Part shown: positions 1-12,230 of the stretch, one piece after another
Position numbering within the stretch: position 1 is the stretch's first letter
Layout: each line of letters opens with the position of its first letter
NCBI RefSeq assembly: GCF_007565055.1
Contig: NC_044561.1
Span: forward strand, 32,319,483-32,383,482
DNA length: 64,000 nucleotides
DNA from: Rhinopithecus roxellana
Taxonomy: Eukaryota > Chordata > Mammalia > Primates > Cercopithecidae
Direction: 5' to 3'
Translations under genes and position numbers: made by a program
The notes under the pieces: model-generated
What the model was told of the DNA's origin: nothing
Databases searched by the model: none
The model's input: the letters and a program-made list of their open reading frames with translations, nothing else

Positions 1-413
1 GAAAAGGAAATTTTTATGAATAAGAGAATCTCCATATATATAAAATCAATCCAAAATGGCTACATACTAGAGTAGTACACATATAATATTTTTGAAATAG
101 TAAAATTTATAACAATGGAGAACAGATTAGTGATTTTCATGAGTTACACAATGGCAGAGGGAATGTGGTTATGAAGAGGCACCATGAAAAATCATTGTAG
201 TAAAGAAAATATTTGGTAACTCAATTGTGTCAATGTCATATTGTGGTTATGATATTGAACTACAGTTTTTTAAGATGTTATTATTACAGGAATATGGACA
301 AAGGGTACATGGGGTGTTTCTATTATTATTTTTAACTGCATGTCAATCTATAATTTTCTAAAAATAAGAAGTTTAGTTTTAAAAAGTCATTGTAACTTAT
401 GGTAATATGTGGT
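1..413. other. Unassigned AT-rich intergenic DNA
   Basis: I see no gene, and no repeat family I can name, in this stretch. Confidence 0.5.
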
Positions 414-804
414 TGTCTAAGTCCATTTAGTACTGTCATAACAAAATACCTGTGACTTGATAATTTACAGAAACCAGAAATTTTTTTCTCACATTTCTGG
501 AGGCTGGAAAGTCCAAGATCAAGCCACAGGCTTGATATGATGAGAGACTTCTTGCTGTGACTTTTCATGGCAGAAGGAGAAGGGCAGAAAAAGGGTACAG
601 ATGCTGTTCTTCATATGGCAAAATAGCAAAAGAGGCAGAATGAACTTTCACAGTCCTTTCCATAGCAGCATTAATTAGTTCATGAGGGCAGACCTGTTCT
701 GACCTAAACACCTTCTATGAAGCTCCATCTCTCAATTTTGTTGCATTGGAGGCTAAGTTTCAATGTACATCTTTAGAGGGAACAAAAACATTCAAACCAA
801 AGCA
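414..804 (-). mobile_element. Solo MaLR LTR (MLT1/MST type)
   Basis: Read on the minus strand the segment ends like MLT1/MST LTRs: a run resembling CCAGCCTCCAGAAATGTGAG, then a TTTCTG-rich stretch and a terminal GGACTTAGACA. The plus-strand ends are TG (414) and CA (804). The flanking pentamers GTGGT (409-413) and ATGGT (805-809) differ at one base, as expected for the 5-bp target duplication of an old ERVL-class insertion. No internal region is present. Confidence 0.7.
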
Positions 805-1703
805 ATGGTTAAAATACAATAGTTAAAAATAAATCAGAATGCTATGAGCACAGAGCCATGTATGTTTGTTCAGGACTCAATACTCAGTTTTTAGTGGAAT
901 GCTTATATAAGTTGTCAAATTAGTATTTGAGTATAATGAACAAATACACAAATCTACAAGACATCCTGAAACAACCGATGACCTATTTCATGCGTCTGTT
1001 TGCTTGGTCCTGCATTTCTCCTATTTCATCATGTTGCATATGTACCTAGTGTCCTCACATTTTTTAGATGATAATAATATAATGTTATTTTACATTGCTT
1101 CTTTTATTAAAAATATGATATCTCTCAGGTAACAACCATCTAGATTCTAAAATGTATGCTGCTAGATGGCAGACATTTTGCATTTTATTTACTGCTATAT
1201 CATCTGGTATCTAGAAAATGGTGCATTCTAGGAGTATAATGCATTTGTTTCATTCATTATATTTGCTGAGTGTAAAGAATTTATCAATGTGTGGATTAAT
1301 TATTGAACACTCCTCTTGTTGCACATCTCTGCGATTCTTATTTCATTCCTCCATTTTCTACTTTTGTGTTCTTTGTTAAAGAGCAAGATCAGTGACATAT
1401 ATGGTCACGAAGCTTCCATATTTATGGAGTATAATGATGAATAAACATAAAACCAAAAATACCATAGTAAGTGCTTTGATGTACAGAATGCCTATAATAC
1501 AAGACATGTAACTTGGACTTCGAAGTCAGATGAGTTGTTTAAAGGAAATGACATTTGTAGCCAAAGAAAATGGAAGGATGGTTTTTGTGGAGAGGCCCAG
1601 CATAAACTGTGCACCTGTTTAGCCAATAAAATGCATGTATTAAATTAAAACCATGTAATTATAATGATTATGTCTATTAAATTTAGAAGACATATTCAGA
1701 CCT
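805..1703. other. Unassigned intergenic DNA
   Basis: AT-rich sequence with no open frame of note and no repeat family that I recognise. Confidence 0.5.
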
Positions 1704-2095
1704 TGTATTATTCTGTCCTCATACTGCTATAAAGACATATCCAAGACTGGGTAATTTATAAAGAACAGACGTTTAATTTACTCAAAGTTCTGCATGACTG
1801 GGGAGGGAGGCCTCAGGAAACTCACAATCATAGCAGAAAGTGAGAGAGAAGCAAAGTCACATCTGGCATGGAGGCAGGCGAGAGAAAGTGTGAACCAGTG
1901 AAGAGCGATGAGCCCCTTGTAACATCATCAAATCACACGAGAACTCACTCACTATCATGAGAACAGCATGGTGGGGGGGGAGCCATTCCCCTCATCCAAT
2001 CACCTCTCACCAGGTCCTGCCCTTGATTCATGGGGATTGTGGGGATTACAATTTGAGATGAGAATTTGGTGGGGACACAGAGCCAAACCATATCA
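1704..2095 (-). repeat. THE1 3' LTR
   Basis: On the plus strand it runs from TGTATTATTCTGTCC to CCAAACCATATCA, the mirror image of a THE1 LTR. It contains the typical AAGACTGGGTAATTTATAAAG block and the CAAATTGTAAT/TTGAGATGAG region. It is the downstream LTR of the minus-strand element. Confidence 0.88.
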
Positions 2096-3623
2096 TTCCA
2101 TCCCTGGCCCTTCCCAAATCTCATGTCCTCACATTTCAAAGCCAATCGTGCCTCCCCAAGAGTCCCCCAAAGTCTTAAGTCATTTCAGCATTAACTCAAA
2201 AGTCCACAGTCCAAAGTCTCATCTGAGTCAAGGCAAGTCCCTTCCACCTATGAGCCTGTTAAATAAAAAAAAAGTTGGTTACTTCCAAGACACAGTGGGG
2301 TACAGGCATTGGCTAAATGTTCCTATTCCAAATGGGAGAGGCCAAAACAAAGGGATTATAGGGCTCATGTTAGTCTGAAACCAGGCATGGCAGTAATTAA
2401 ATCTTAAAGCTTAAATTGATCTCCTTTGACTTCATGTCTCACATCCAGGTCATGCTGATGCAAGAGGTAGATTCCCATGGTCTTAGATAGCTCTGCCCCT
2501 GTGGCTTTGCAGGGCACAGTCGCCCTCCCACCCAGCTGCTTTCATGGGCTGTCATGGAATGTCTATGGCTTTCCAAGCTCACAGTGCAAGCTGTCAGTGG
2601 ATCTACCATTCTGGAGTGAGGAGGGAGGTGGCCCTCTTCTCACAGCTCTACTAGGCAGTGCTGCAGTGAGAACTCTGTGTGGTATCTCCAACCCCATATT
2701 TCCCTTATCCACTGTCCTAGCAGAGATTCTCCATGAGGGCTCCACTCCTGCAGAAAATTGCCTGGATATCCAGGCGTTTCCATACATCCTTAAATTTAGG
2801 CAGAGCTTCCCAAACCTCAATTCTTGTCATTTGTTTACCTGCAGGCCCAACACCACATGAAAGCTTCTGAGGTTTGGGGCTTGCACCCTCTGAAGCAATG
2901 GCCTGAGTTCTGTGTTCCCACTTTTTAGTCATGGCTGGAGCTGGTGTGGCAATGGCTGGGACACAGAGAGCCAAGTTCCAAGGCTGCACAGAGTGACAGT
3001 GAGGCTCTGGGCCTGCTCCCAAGAAACAATTTTTCTCTCCTAGGCCTCCAGGCCTGTGATGGGAGGGGCTGCTGTGATGTTCTGTGGTATGCCCTGGAGA
3101 CATTTTTTTCATGGTCTTGGCTATCAACGTTTGGCTCCTGGTTACTTAACGCAAATTTTTGCAACCAGCTTGAATTTCTCCCCAGAAAATGGGTTTTGCT
3201 TTTCTCCTGCATGGTCAGGTTGCACATTTGCCAAACTTTTATGCTTTACTTTCTCTTTAAACATAAGTTCCAATTTCAGATAATCTTTCTCAAGTTCAAA
3301 GTTCCACAGATCTCTAGGGCAGCAGCAAATTACTGACTGTCTCTTTGCTAAAGCATAGCAAGGGTCACCTTTGCTGCAGTTTCCAAGGAGTTCCTCATTT
3401 CCATCTGAGGCAACCTCAGCCTAGACTTCATTGTCCATATCACTATCAACATTTTGGTGGAAACCATTCAACAAGTATCTAGGAAGTTCTAAACTTTCCC
3501 ACAACTTCTTGTCTTCTTCTGAGCCCTCCAAACTGTTCCAACCTCTGCCTGTTACCCAGTTCCAAAGTCGCTTCCACATTTTCAGGTATCTTTATAGCAG
3601 CACCCCACTCTACCAGTACCAAT
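2096..3623 (-). repeat. THE1 internal region
   Basis: This is the internal sequence between the two LTRs. Landmarks include the CCATCCCTGGCCCTTCCCAA run beside the 3' LTR and the TTTGGAACTGGGTAACAGGC block (minus strand) beside the 5' LTR. The same internal sequence recurs on the plus strand at 27270-28888, giving a second copy for comparison. Short open frames here are interrupted and do not represent genes. Confidence 0.85.
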
Positions 3624-3981
3624 TTATGGCATAAGTCTCTTCTCACACTGCTATAAAGACCTACCTGAGACTGGGTAGTTATTAAAGGAAATAGATTTAA
3701 CTTACTCACAGTTCCAAATGGCTGGGGAGGCCTCAGGAAACATACAATCATGGCAGAAAGAAGCAAGACGTGTCTTACATGGCGGCAGGTGACAGTGAGA
3801 ACACAAGCAAAGGGGAAGAGCCCCTTGTAAAACAATCACATCTCACGTGAACTCTCTTGCTATCATGAGAACAGCATGAGGAAAGCTGCCCCCATAATCC
3901 AGTCACCTTTCACCAGGTCCGGCCCTGGGGATTACAATTTGAGATGAGATTTGGGTGGGCACACATAGCCAAACCATATCA
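3624..3981 (-). repeat. THE1 5' LTR
   Basis: This second LTR copy is in the same orientation as 1704-2095. Its boundary with the internal region is slightly degenerate (GGCATAAGTCTCTT where TGTATTAGTC is expected). It ends cleanly at CATATCA. Confidence 0.85.
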
Positions 3982-5029
3982 CACCTCTTAAATAGTTTTG
4001 AAGTCTCAGAAGTTCCCAGGAATGTAGACTGTAAAGACCTGGAAATATGGCCTTAATTGTTACTTATTAGTTAATCCAATGGTGTAATAACTATTTTTAT
4101 TCAAATGAAGGTTTATGTCTTAATTTTAAAAATGTGTAGCTTGACTGATTTTTTTCAACATTTATTTTTGGGATAAAATTTACTATTAAATGTGATAAAG
4201 ATTTGATGTGAAATTGGAGGTGCACATTATATACTCTTTCCTGGGAAAAATTTATGAATATTGTATTTATGTACACTTGAATATATAAAATGTTATTTTA
4301 TGCACACTTGAATATATAAAAGTCTATAATTACCTTGAGCTTATTTCTGGATAAATTTGCTCAGTTAATCCAAAGTACCTGAGATTTTATTTTAGAAGCA
4401 ATTATTTTGTTGTTTTGATCACTCTCCCCTATTTTTGCCATCTTTTATAGTTAATCAGGTCCTTGGTTCCAGTTAATTCCTTGGCAAATTTTGTAAACTG
4501 AAATTTTTCTTCTCTTTGAAGCCAAAAGTAGTGAAAAACACATATAAAACATTTGATTAGCTGAGGTTTGCAATGATTTACACTGACAACAAGCATACAT
4601 TAGCACCTAGACTATTAAGAACAATTTCAAGGTAGCAAAAGTCTAATTTATGAATAAAAATGAGCAGAATCCAATAAATGCTACATCTTCTAGATAGTAA
4701 TATTTTCCACAGAAATTCTATTTCAGAAAATCTATGATACCACCAATACGTATTAGAAAGATATAACTATTTTACAATTAGTATTTTTGTAATACAGACA
4801 ATTGTTCTCCGTACTTTTTATAGTCACATAATGGTGCATTACTGATGACAATAAATAGCACTTTTGCTACTTTCCAAGGATGTTTTCTGTACAAATTGTA
4901 AGAAAAGGAGTCCAAAAAAAAAAAAAAAAAAAAAGGAATTTGATCCATGTATTGTCACGATGTGTGGGAATGTAATAGAATCCTATAAATATTTTATCTC
5001 AAAGTATTTTCTAATTTTCCTAATCATGT
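3982..5029. other. Unassigned AT-rich DNA with small repeats
   Basis: No gene or named element is recognised. It holds a 25-bp tandem-like duplication (4266-4290 and 4297-4321, one mismatch) and an A-run of about 20 bases at 4915-4934. Confidence 0.5.
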
Positions 5030-5823
5030 CTTCTTTGACACATTGACTAGGAGCATGTTGTTTAATTTCTATGTATTTGTAAATTCCCAAAATTCCTTTT
5101 GTTTTCCCTTTATAATTTAATTCCTTTCGTGTTGAAGAATATACTTTGTATATTTTCAACCTTTTTAATTTTTTGTGTTTTTAATGAAGTAATATAGAGT
5201 TTATCTTAGAGAATATTACCTGTGTACTTTAGAAGAATGTGGATTCTTCTATTGTGTGTAGAGTGTTCCATAAAAATCTGTTAGCTCTAGTTGGCTTATA
5301 GGTTTGTTAAATCTTATCTTTTAATTCCCTGTTGAAATTCTTCTTAGCTTATTTTTATTCATTATTGCAATTGAGGCTATAGAAGTGTCCCATTATTCTT
5401 GTTGACATGGCTATGTCTCCCTGTAGTATTGTCAATTTTGGCTCCATGTATTTTGGGACTCTGTTGTTAGATGCATATATGTTTATAATTGTTATGTCTT
5501 CCTGAAGGATTGACCCTTTTATCATTATAAAACATAGTTCTCTTTTTTCTAATAATGATATTTTTCTTAAAGTCTATTCTGCTTGATATTAGTATCACCA
5601 TTTCAGTTGTCTTTTGAGTGCTATTTTTATGATATAATTTTTCCATCTTTTTAACTTTCCACCTACCTGTTTTTGAATCTTGAGTGTATTTCTTACAGAC
5701 AATATATAGTTGTATCATATTTCTAATTCATTCTGCCAATCTCTGCCAATTGGAGTGTTTAGTATACTTTTGTTTAATGCAATATAGATAAGGTAGGTTG
5801 GATTTATTTATATCTTACATATA

Positions 5824-5857
<34 letters not shown>

Positions 5858-6607
5858 TAGGTGCCTATTTTGGATTTATTTGGTGCCTAGTTGGATTTAT
5901 ATCATATAGATATGTAGTTGCCTATTTTCAGGCCTCAAAAATCACATATACGATTTTGGCCTGAAGCTGGACTCCTTATGTTCATGTGGATTTGAGTGGT
6001 TGACTAGTTTCCTTTCATTTGATTCTGAAGGACTTGCTTCAGTATTTCATGTAGTACAGGTCTATTAGTGATGTATTTCTTCTTTAATTAATTTATTTTT
6101 TTGGTCTTGGGATATATATATGTATATAAATATATATTTAAACATATGTATATATAATGTTTTTTGTTCCTTCATTACTCAATTACTGTCTTGTTTGTGT
6201 TAACTATATATTTGTATAGCACTATTTTAATTCATTTTGTTATTTTTGTTATATTATTTTGCATTATTTTTTTAATGGTTGTCCTGGGCTTAAAAATTTA
6301 CATCTTAACTAAGACAATGTATTTTAAATTATTGTCAATTTTAATGTCAACAATGTATTTTAAATTAATGCATACCAACTTTCAGTGGTATACAAAAATT
6401 TTACTCTAATACAGCTTTGTTCCCTTACAATTCTTCTTGCTATAGTTTTCATATGAATTACACCTTTGTGCATTAAGGCCAATGAACACATATTCATGAT
6501 TATTGCTTTATGCATTCACCTTTTAAATCAGGGAAAGTGTTAGAAACAAAAAATACATTTATTACATCTGTTATACTTATCTATGTAGTTACTTTAACTA
6601 GTGTTCC
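5030..6607 (-). mobile_element. Old L1 (L1M-type) fragment
   Basis: The plus strand reads as antisense of mammalian L1. Examples are the GTTGTTAGATGCATATATG block near 5465, CTATTCTGCTTGATATTAGT near 5575, and the AATTCATTCTGCCAATCTCT block near 5725. Divergence and small indels suggest an old L1M subfamily. The element continues after an Alu insertion. It has no intact ORF. Confidence 0.75.
5816..5858. repeat. (TG)n/(TA)n microsatellite
   Basis: Alternating purine-pyrimidine tract with about 12 TG units flanked by TATA repeats, lying inside the old L1. Confidence 0.9.
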
Positions 6608-6905
6608 TTTTTTTTGTTTTCTTTTGAGATGGGGTCTCATTCTGTCACCCAGGCTGGAGTGCAATGGCGCAATCTGAGCTCACTGCAACCTCCACCTCCC
6701 AGGTTCAAGCAATTCTCCTGCCTCAGCCTCCCGAGCAGTTGAGACTACAGGTGCACACCACCAAGCTCGACTAATTTTTGTATTTTTATTAGAGATGAGG
6801 TTTCACCGTATTGGCCAGGCTGGTCTTAAACTCCTGACCTCATGATCCACCCGCCTCGGCCTCTCCAAGTGCTGGGATTACAGGCATGAACCACTGCACC
6901 AGCTA
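6608..6905 (-). mobile_element. Alu (AluS-like), full length
   Basis: Reverse-complement Alu from GAGATGGGGTCTCATTCTGT to GGGATTACAGGCATGAACCA. The flanks ACTAGTGTTCC and GCTAGTGCTCT form an imperfect target duplication. It interrupts the minus-strand L1, so it is younger than the L1. Confidence 0.92.
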
Positions 6906-7489
6906 GTGCTCTTTATTCTTTTGAAGAAAGTTTAGCTGCTGGATGTTCATGCTAATTAAGACAATAAACTAAACTACAAATAATAATTGAGCTATTTTTC
7001 ACTTACTGTGATAGTATAAGTAAGAAGCTAAATAGCAAAGAGTGCTGGTATGCTGGCTCCCTCAATGTTCCCATTTCCCCCATGGAATGGCAGTGTGTGA
7101 GGATCAAATGTAGCAATACATGTGGAGAAAATATGTAACTGCCAAGAGATACTTGAACAAAGGACTTCTATCATTTTATGACCTGGGGCTAGGGAAAGTG
7201 GAAGGGTAAGGGATAAAATTCAAGGAGTCGTAAGTACTGAGTCAGGGTGGAAAAATCTTTGAGGTCCCCTTCTAAAAATATAGAGGTGCTTGAGGAATGT
7301 CTCAGCTGAGACTTCCCAATAAGGAGACTTTCCAATAGAGGTCCTTTGCTTATGAATAAAAATGTACATAAGAGCATGACCAGCCAGAGAGGCCTGAGTT
7401 CTTGGCTGCAACTTTCACCAGAGACTTCAATGCATTGTCTGTATGTCAAGTTTGGTGTGGGGAGAGTAGATTTCCCCATGAGGCCTGCC
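6906..7489. other. L1 remnant, then unassigned DNA
   Basis: The first ~65 bases (TTAGCTGCTGGATGTTCATG) look like continuing L1 antisense sequence. From about 6976 to 7489 I see nothing I can name. A 96-codon minus-strand open frame here has no recognisable domain. Confidence 0.4.
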
Positions 7490-8174
7490 AGGTAAAGCCT
7501 TTTCAGGTGCCTATTTCTAGGCCTGAAAAAATGTTCACATGGATTTGAATTAGTCTAACTTCTTTTCATTTGATTCTGAAGGATTTGCTTCAGTATTTAT
7601 TGCAGTATAGGTCTGCTAGTGACAAATTTCCTTTTATTTTTATTTTTTTTGGCCTGGGGATATCTTAATCTCTCTTCAACTTTTGAAGGTTAGTTTTGCT
7701 GGATATTCAATTCTTGGTTGACATCCTTTTGCTTTAAGCACTTTGAATATGTTGTTTTACTGCCTTATAACCTCCATGATTTCTGTTGAAAGTAACCTGT
7801 TAATTTTAATGAGATTCCTTTGTATCTTATAAGACTCTTTTTTTCTTGCTGCTTTCAATACCCTTTGTTTTCAGCTTTTGTCACTCTGATTATAATGTGT
7901 CTATACTTGGATCTCTTTGAGTTAATCCTACTTGGAAGTTGTTGATCTTCTTGGATGTGTAAATTAGTGTTTTCTAAATCAAAGTTTGAAAGTTTTTGCC
8001 TGTATTTTTTCAATTTTTTTCTATCTATTTCTACTTATGCTTTCCTCCTGAAACTCCAATCCCAGAGATCTTGTAATTTTTTTTCTATTCCTCAGACAGG
8101 ATAATCTCAATGGACATGTTTTCAAGGTTATTGGTTCTTCTTTTGATAACTTAAATGTGCTATAAAGTCCCTGT

Positions 8175-8209
<35 letters not shown>

Positions 8210-9290
8210 TCAACTTCAGAATTTCTATTGATTCTTTTTAAAAAATAATTTCTCTCTCTTTATTGATATTGGATGAGGAATTTTTCTAACCTTATTTTCA
8301 TTCTTTCCACAAGATTTTCTTTAGTTATTTGAGCACATTTGGAATAGCTACTGTATGTGTCTAATAAATTCAACATCTGGGCTTCCTCAGGAAAAGTTTC
8401 TATTGACTGCTTTTTTTCTCATGTATGATAATACATTTCTGTTTCTTTGGATGTCTTATAATTACTTGTTAAAAACTGGATATTTAAAATTATATCATGT
8501 GTTAGCTTTGGGACTCAGATCTCCTCCTGCCCCTAGTTTTGTTTTTGTTGTTGCTATTTGTTTGTTTCATGTTTTTCATGAAATAATTCTCTAAAGTCTG
8601 TATTGGTCATGTGCAGTCACTGAAGTCACTGCTCATTTAACTTAGTGATCAGCTAATGATTCATTTCCTTGGATGTTTTGAGCCAACTAGTCCCCTAAAC
8701 TCTCCTGAGGGCCTCTGTTTGTGTGTTGGGCATGTCTTTAATGCTCTGAGAGTTTACATTTGTGCTTCAGCCATTACTTCCTACTTGAATAAAGTATCAA
8801 AATTAAGTAGAAATGAGAGGTTAGAACTTTCTCAGTTCTTTTCTGAGTGTTGTACAGCCCTGTACATGTATATGGTCTTCAACTTCCCAAGAATGTAACA
8901 GAGCTTTTCACAGTTCAGTGGATGTATTGTCTCCAAGTTTTCTTGTTAAGTTTTTTGGCCAGACTCTTGTTTACCCCAAATGATATTAACACCTCAAGCA
9001 GCTGAAATGATATATAATTTCCTGTGAAATTTGATAAATGACCTGGTGAAGGGATTTTCCTCATGAGTAAGCTCTGACTTACTTCATGTAAAGATGAGCC
9101 CCCTATGGATGGTGCCAGACAGGACAAAAAATAACAGTTCTCTCGAGATCTGGTTTTTGGAGCTCCAAACCCATTCTTCCTTCAGTGGCTGTTAGACTGC
9201 TGATTCTTATAGCTACCATGGTTGTAAGGCTGCTGGTTTTCAAGGCTGTCGCCAAGGTACAGAAGAGCAGGGGTGAAAATAGGGGAAATT
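7490..9290 (-). mobile_element. Old L1 (L1M/HAL1-like), 5' part
   Basis: Antisense L1 landmarks continue in the expected order: a GCAGTATAGGTCTGCTAGTG block, TTTTGCTGGATATTCAATTC, GATTATAATGTGTCTATAC, then a CTCAGACAGGATAATCTCAA block. The region from about 8600 to 9290 resembles L1M upstream/5'UTR sequence, but this is less certain. No ORF survives. Confidence 0.65.
8178..8206. repeat. Poly(A) tract
   Basis: Uninterrupted run of 29 A residues inside the old L1. It is not clearly the tail of a separate insertion. Confidence 0.95.
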
Positions 9291-11504
9291 AGAAATACCA
9301 CAAACCTCACTCTTCTTACTGAGATTAGTTTTTGTTTTTGTTTTTTTTTTCCATCTACTAATTATTGTAAGTCTTTGGTTAATTTCCAGAGTTATAAAAA
9401 TGTTGATTTTGAACAATTCTCTCAGCTCTTATGGAGGAATGGATTTTCAGGGTTCTTTACATTGCTGAAGTGTTTCGGCTCTTTGCGTAACAATTGCATC
9501 TAAAAATTAGTGCCTAAGTTTCCCAATGTTTACATAAAAAGACATGAATTTTGTATGTGAAAAATGATTAACTATGTAAAAGGGTTTTGTCTGCAAGTGT
9601 TAAAGCCATAATGAAATATGTGGTAAAACCGATGTCACAGTTGCCAGTTGGTATTAGTAAAAATTTGTTAGTAATTTGTCCTAAGCTTATTTCTTCTCTG
9701 AGTGTCACAGTAGGAGCTATACCTGCTTATTGATGCCAAAATGCCTAGAGGCACAGGATAGGAATGTACAGGAAAAACAAATAGATCCATCAGAACTAAA
9801 CATGCTAAGAAGGAAGATTGAGCCATTTGTAAAATTATAAATTATAGGAACTCTCTCTTTAAAAAATATGTATCTTCCAACTCTTGATTTGTTGTTGCCT
9901 TTGAAGGCATTCACCAACTCCATCCCCAAGGATATAAAACTTACACATAGTAAACAACTCAGAAACTGCCAGAAAAGTGAATCTCCCTCTAAGTCCAGAT
10001 TCAGTGTCTCCTTTCTTATATGTAAACCCATGTAATTCTGGATTATTTACTTTAGGAAAGTGCAAAATAGTTATTAATTCCTGATGTGGACTACGTGGTT
10101 CATATATTTACCATTTTCTCTTTCCTTTCTCCAATGTTTGACATTAAATTTAAAAAATGTTGTACTATTTTAAACATTCTGGAAGATACAGAGAACAAGC
10201 AAAGTGTACTCAAACATATTTACAGAACATGTGCTAAAAATCTGTTTTAACCTCACTTCTCAGTCTTTTTCTCTTCCTTGCTTGCCAATTGTGAGCCCTG
10301 TGCTTCAGACATTCCATTAGGGAGAGAGACTTGCACTGGCTCTGCAGCACTGATATTGGAAGATGTGATCATTGCTTCTTGCTTCATTTGTTTACTTACT
10401 TCTTTACACTTTATGACTTCCACATATTTGTTGACATCTCTTATTTAGAAACCCCTCTCATTATTTTCATTTTTCCAGGTTTATACTCTTTTAAAATTCC
10501 ACTTTGAACACATTTCTTGTTTTAGTGGGGTTTCTAAAGGAAAAGAGAGAAAGATGTACTTTCTTATTCCTTTATTTAAATAAATACAATCAGGCCATTC
10601 TACTTTATTTTAATATTAATTGCCCTTGTCATTCTGCCATTTTATTTTATGGTTTTTCCTTTCTTCATTTTCTGATTTTTGTATAAATTTTCTTTTTTTT
10701 TTCTTTTTAGTGTTTTGGAAACTATAAACTTGGCCATAGTCCTCAACTCTTTCTCAGTTGCAATAGTACCTATTAATATTTATCTGTGATCAGTGGAGCT
10801 CAAAGAGTTTATTAATCACTCATTATTAGTGAGTCACTCAATGTTCAGTACAGGAAAAAAGAGCCGCTTTAGATGCTTCAAATAGAATGAAACTTAATTC
10901 AGGGAATTAGGTACTTCAAAAATTGTAGGGATGTCTAGAAGAGCAGAAGTTCATAGTACTCTTTAGGAATATGTTTCTGCTACTGTACAAAGTTGGTGAC
11001 TGGAGAGTAGAACTTGAAGTTAGAACACTGAAAACATTTGTCCAATAATCATAGGAAGGTGACTTCCTTCTCATTATGATTTCTGAATTGTGCTTGGCAG
11101 AATCTTATGTCCAAATACATAGCTGTGAGGGAGTCTGAGAAATGTACATTTTAGCTTTCTATCTCTCTAAATGGGAATAGGGAAAAATTGATGTCTGAGA
11201 ACCAATCCATGGCTAGCAAGTAGATGCTAAACCAGAGTTTAGAACTTTTGATTCCTGACTCATTTCTTCTCCTAAAACTGCACTGTGGCTTCTTTTACTT
11301 GATTTTCAAGGCATGAGTTATATAAGTCATAGCTTTGTTTGTATATTTTCCCCATCACATATCTGATGGCTGCTCAATTTTTGTCAAAGAGCAAATAAAA
11401 CTCAATCAAAAATGTAAAGCTGAAATTCACATATTACATTACAAATAAGATTATCTACTTTTATGTTTTTCTTCATTTATATTAGAAGATTCATTTTTAA
11501 ACAC
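9291..11504. other. Unassigned intergenic DNA
   Basis: About 2.2 kb with no recognisable gene, RNA or repeat family. Only short, domain-free open frames occur. Confidence 0.45.
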
Positions 11505-11630
11505 ATTATACACACACATATATATGTGTATGCATATATATGCATACACACATATATATGCATACACATATATATGTGTATATATGCTGATTATATGTAT
11601 ATATGCATACACATATATATGTGCATAGTC
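11505..11630. repeat. Palindromic (ATGT/ATAC)n microsatellite
   Basis: The tract alternates purine and pyrimidine almost perfectly, with units such as CATATATATG and GCATACACA repeated in both orientations. Such tracts can extrude cruciforms or adopt Z-DNA. That is a general property of the sequence type, not something shown here. Confidence 0.85.
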
Positions 11631-11859
11631 TGTTAATATTAAATAACAAAAAGTTATTTGTTATGCAAAAGGAGTTTTCACCTCCGGTTTCAAATGCAAA
11701 AATGCCTTAGATATGCATCATATATTGCAGTTTATTCCATATACACATTTTTCTTCTTATAAGAACACTTAAAATGATTTTGTTAACATTGTGCTTTTCC
11801 GTGAATAATTATTATCTCTAAATAATGTAACTATAATGTGGAAGATCATACTAAACTGT

Positions 11860-12230
11860 GGTAACAAATAGACACGAAATGATCTAAATGCTTCAAAGGC
11901 AATGAAAGTTTATTTCTAGCCCACACAATTCAAGGTGACTCTTTTTCATGGGTGACTCAGGGTCCCAGTGTTCTGGATTGGGGCTGTACCTTTCATCATA
12001 TTGGCATCCACGAGTACAAGGGGAAGTGGAATGGACAAAGGCAAACCAATCAATTACATCCTTTGCCTGGAAGTGGCTCACATCATTTCTGTTCACCTAA
12101 CTTTGTTGACAACTAATCACATGACCACATCTGAATGCAAGCAGGGTAAACAAATGCACTTCTTAACTGGGTAGCTGCTTCCCAGCTACAAGTGACTAGC
12201 AAGGTTAGTGGAGACATTGCTACTTCTACT
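11860..12230 (-). repeat. Possible old interspersed repeat, family unassigned
   Basis: Phrases such as GGCAATGAAAGTTTATTTCT, CTGGAAGTGGCTCACATCAT and AATCACATGACCACATCTGA resemble a dispersed mammalian repeat I have seen but cannot name with confidence. Strand is a guess. Confidence 0.35.

Larger units (their letters stand above)
1704..3981 (-). mobile_element. Complete two-LTR THE1 retrotransposon
   Basis: This non-autonomous MaLR element lies on the minus strand with both LTRs (1704-2095 and about 3624-3981) and a roughly 1.5-kb internal region. The LTR start, TGATATGGTTTGG on the minus strand, is visible at both 2095 and 3981. The flanking pentamers are GACCT (1699-1703) and CACCT (3982-3986), which differ at one base and fit a 5-bp target duplication. 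The internal region has no intact reading frame, which is normal for THE1. These elements are thought to have been mobilised by ERVL proteins. Confidence 0.9.

Noticed and set aside
2717..3336. Overlapping open frames of 75-136 codons on both strands
   Set aside because: They fall inside the THE1 internal region, which is non-coding in the family.
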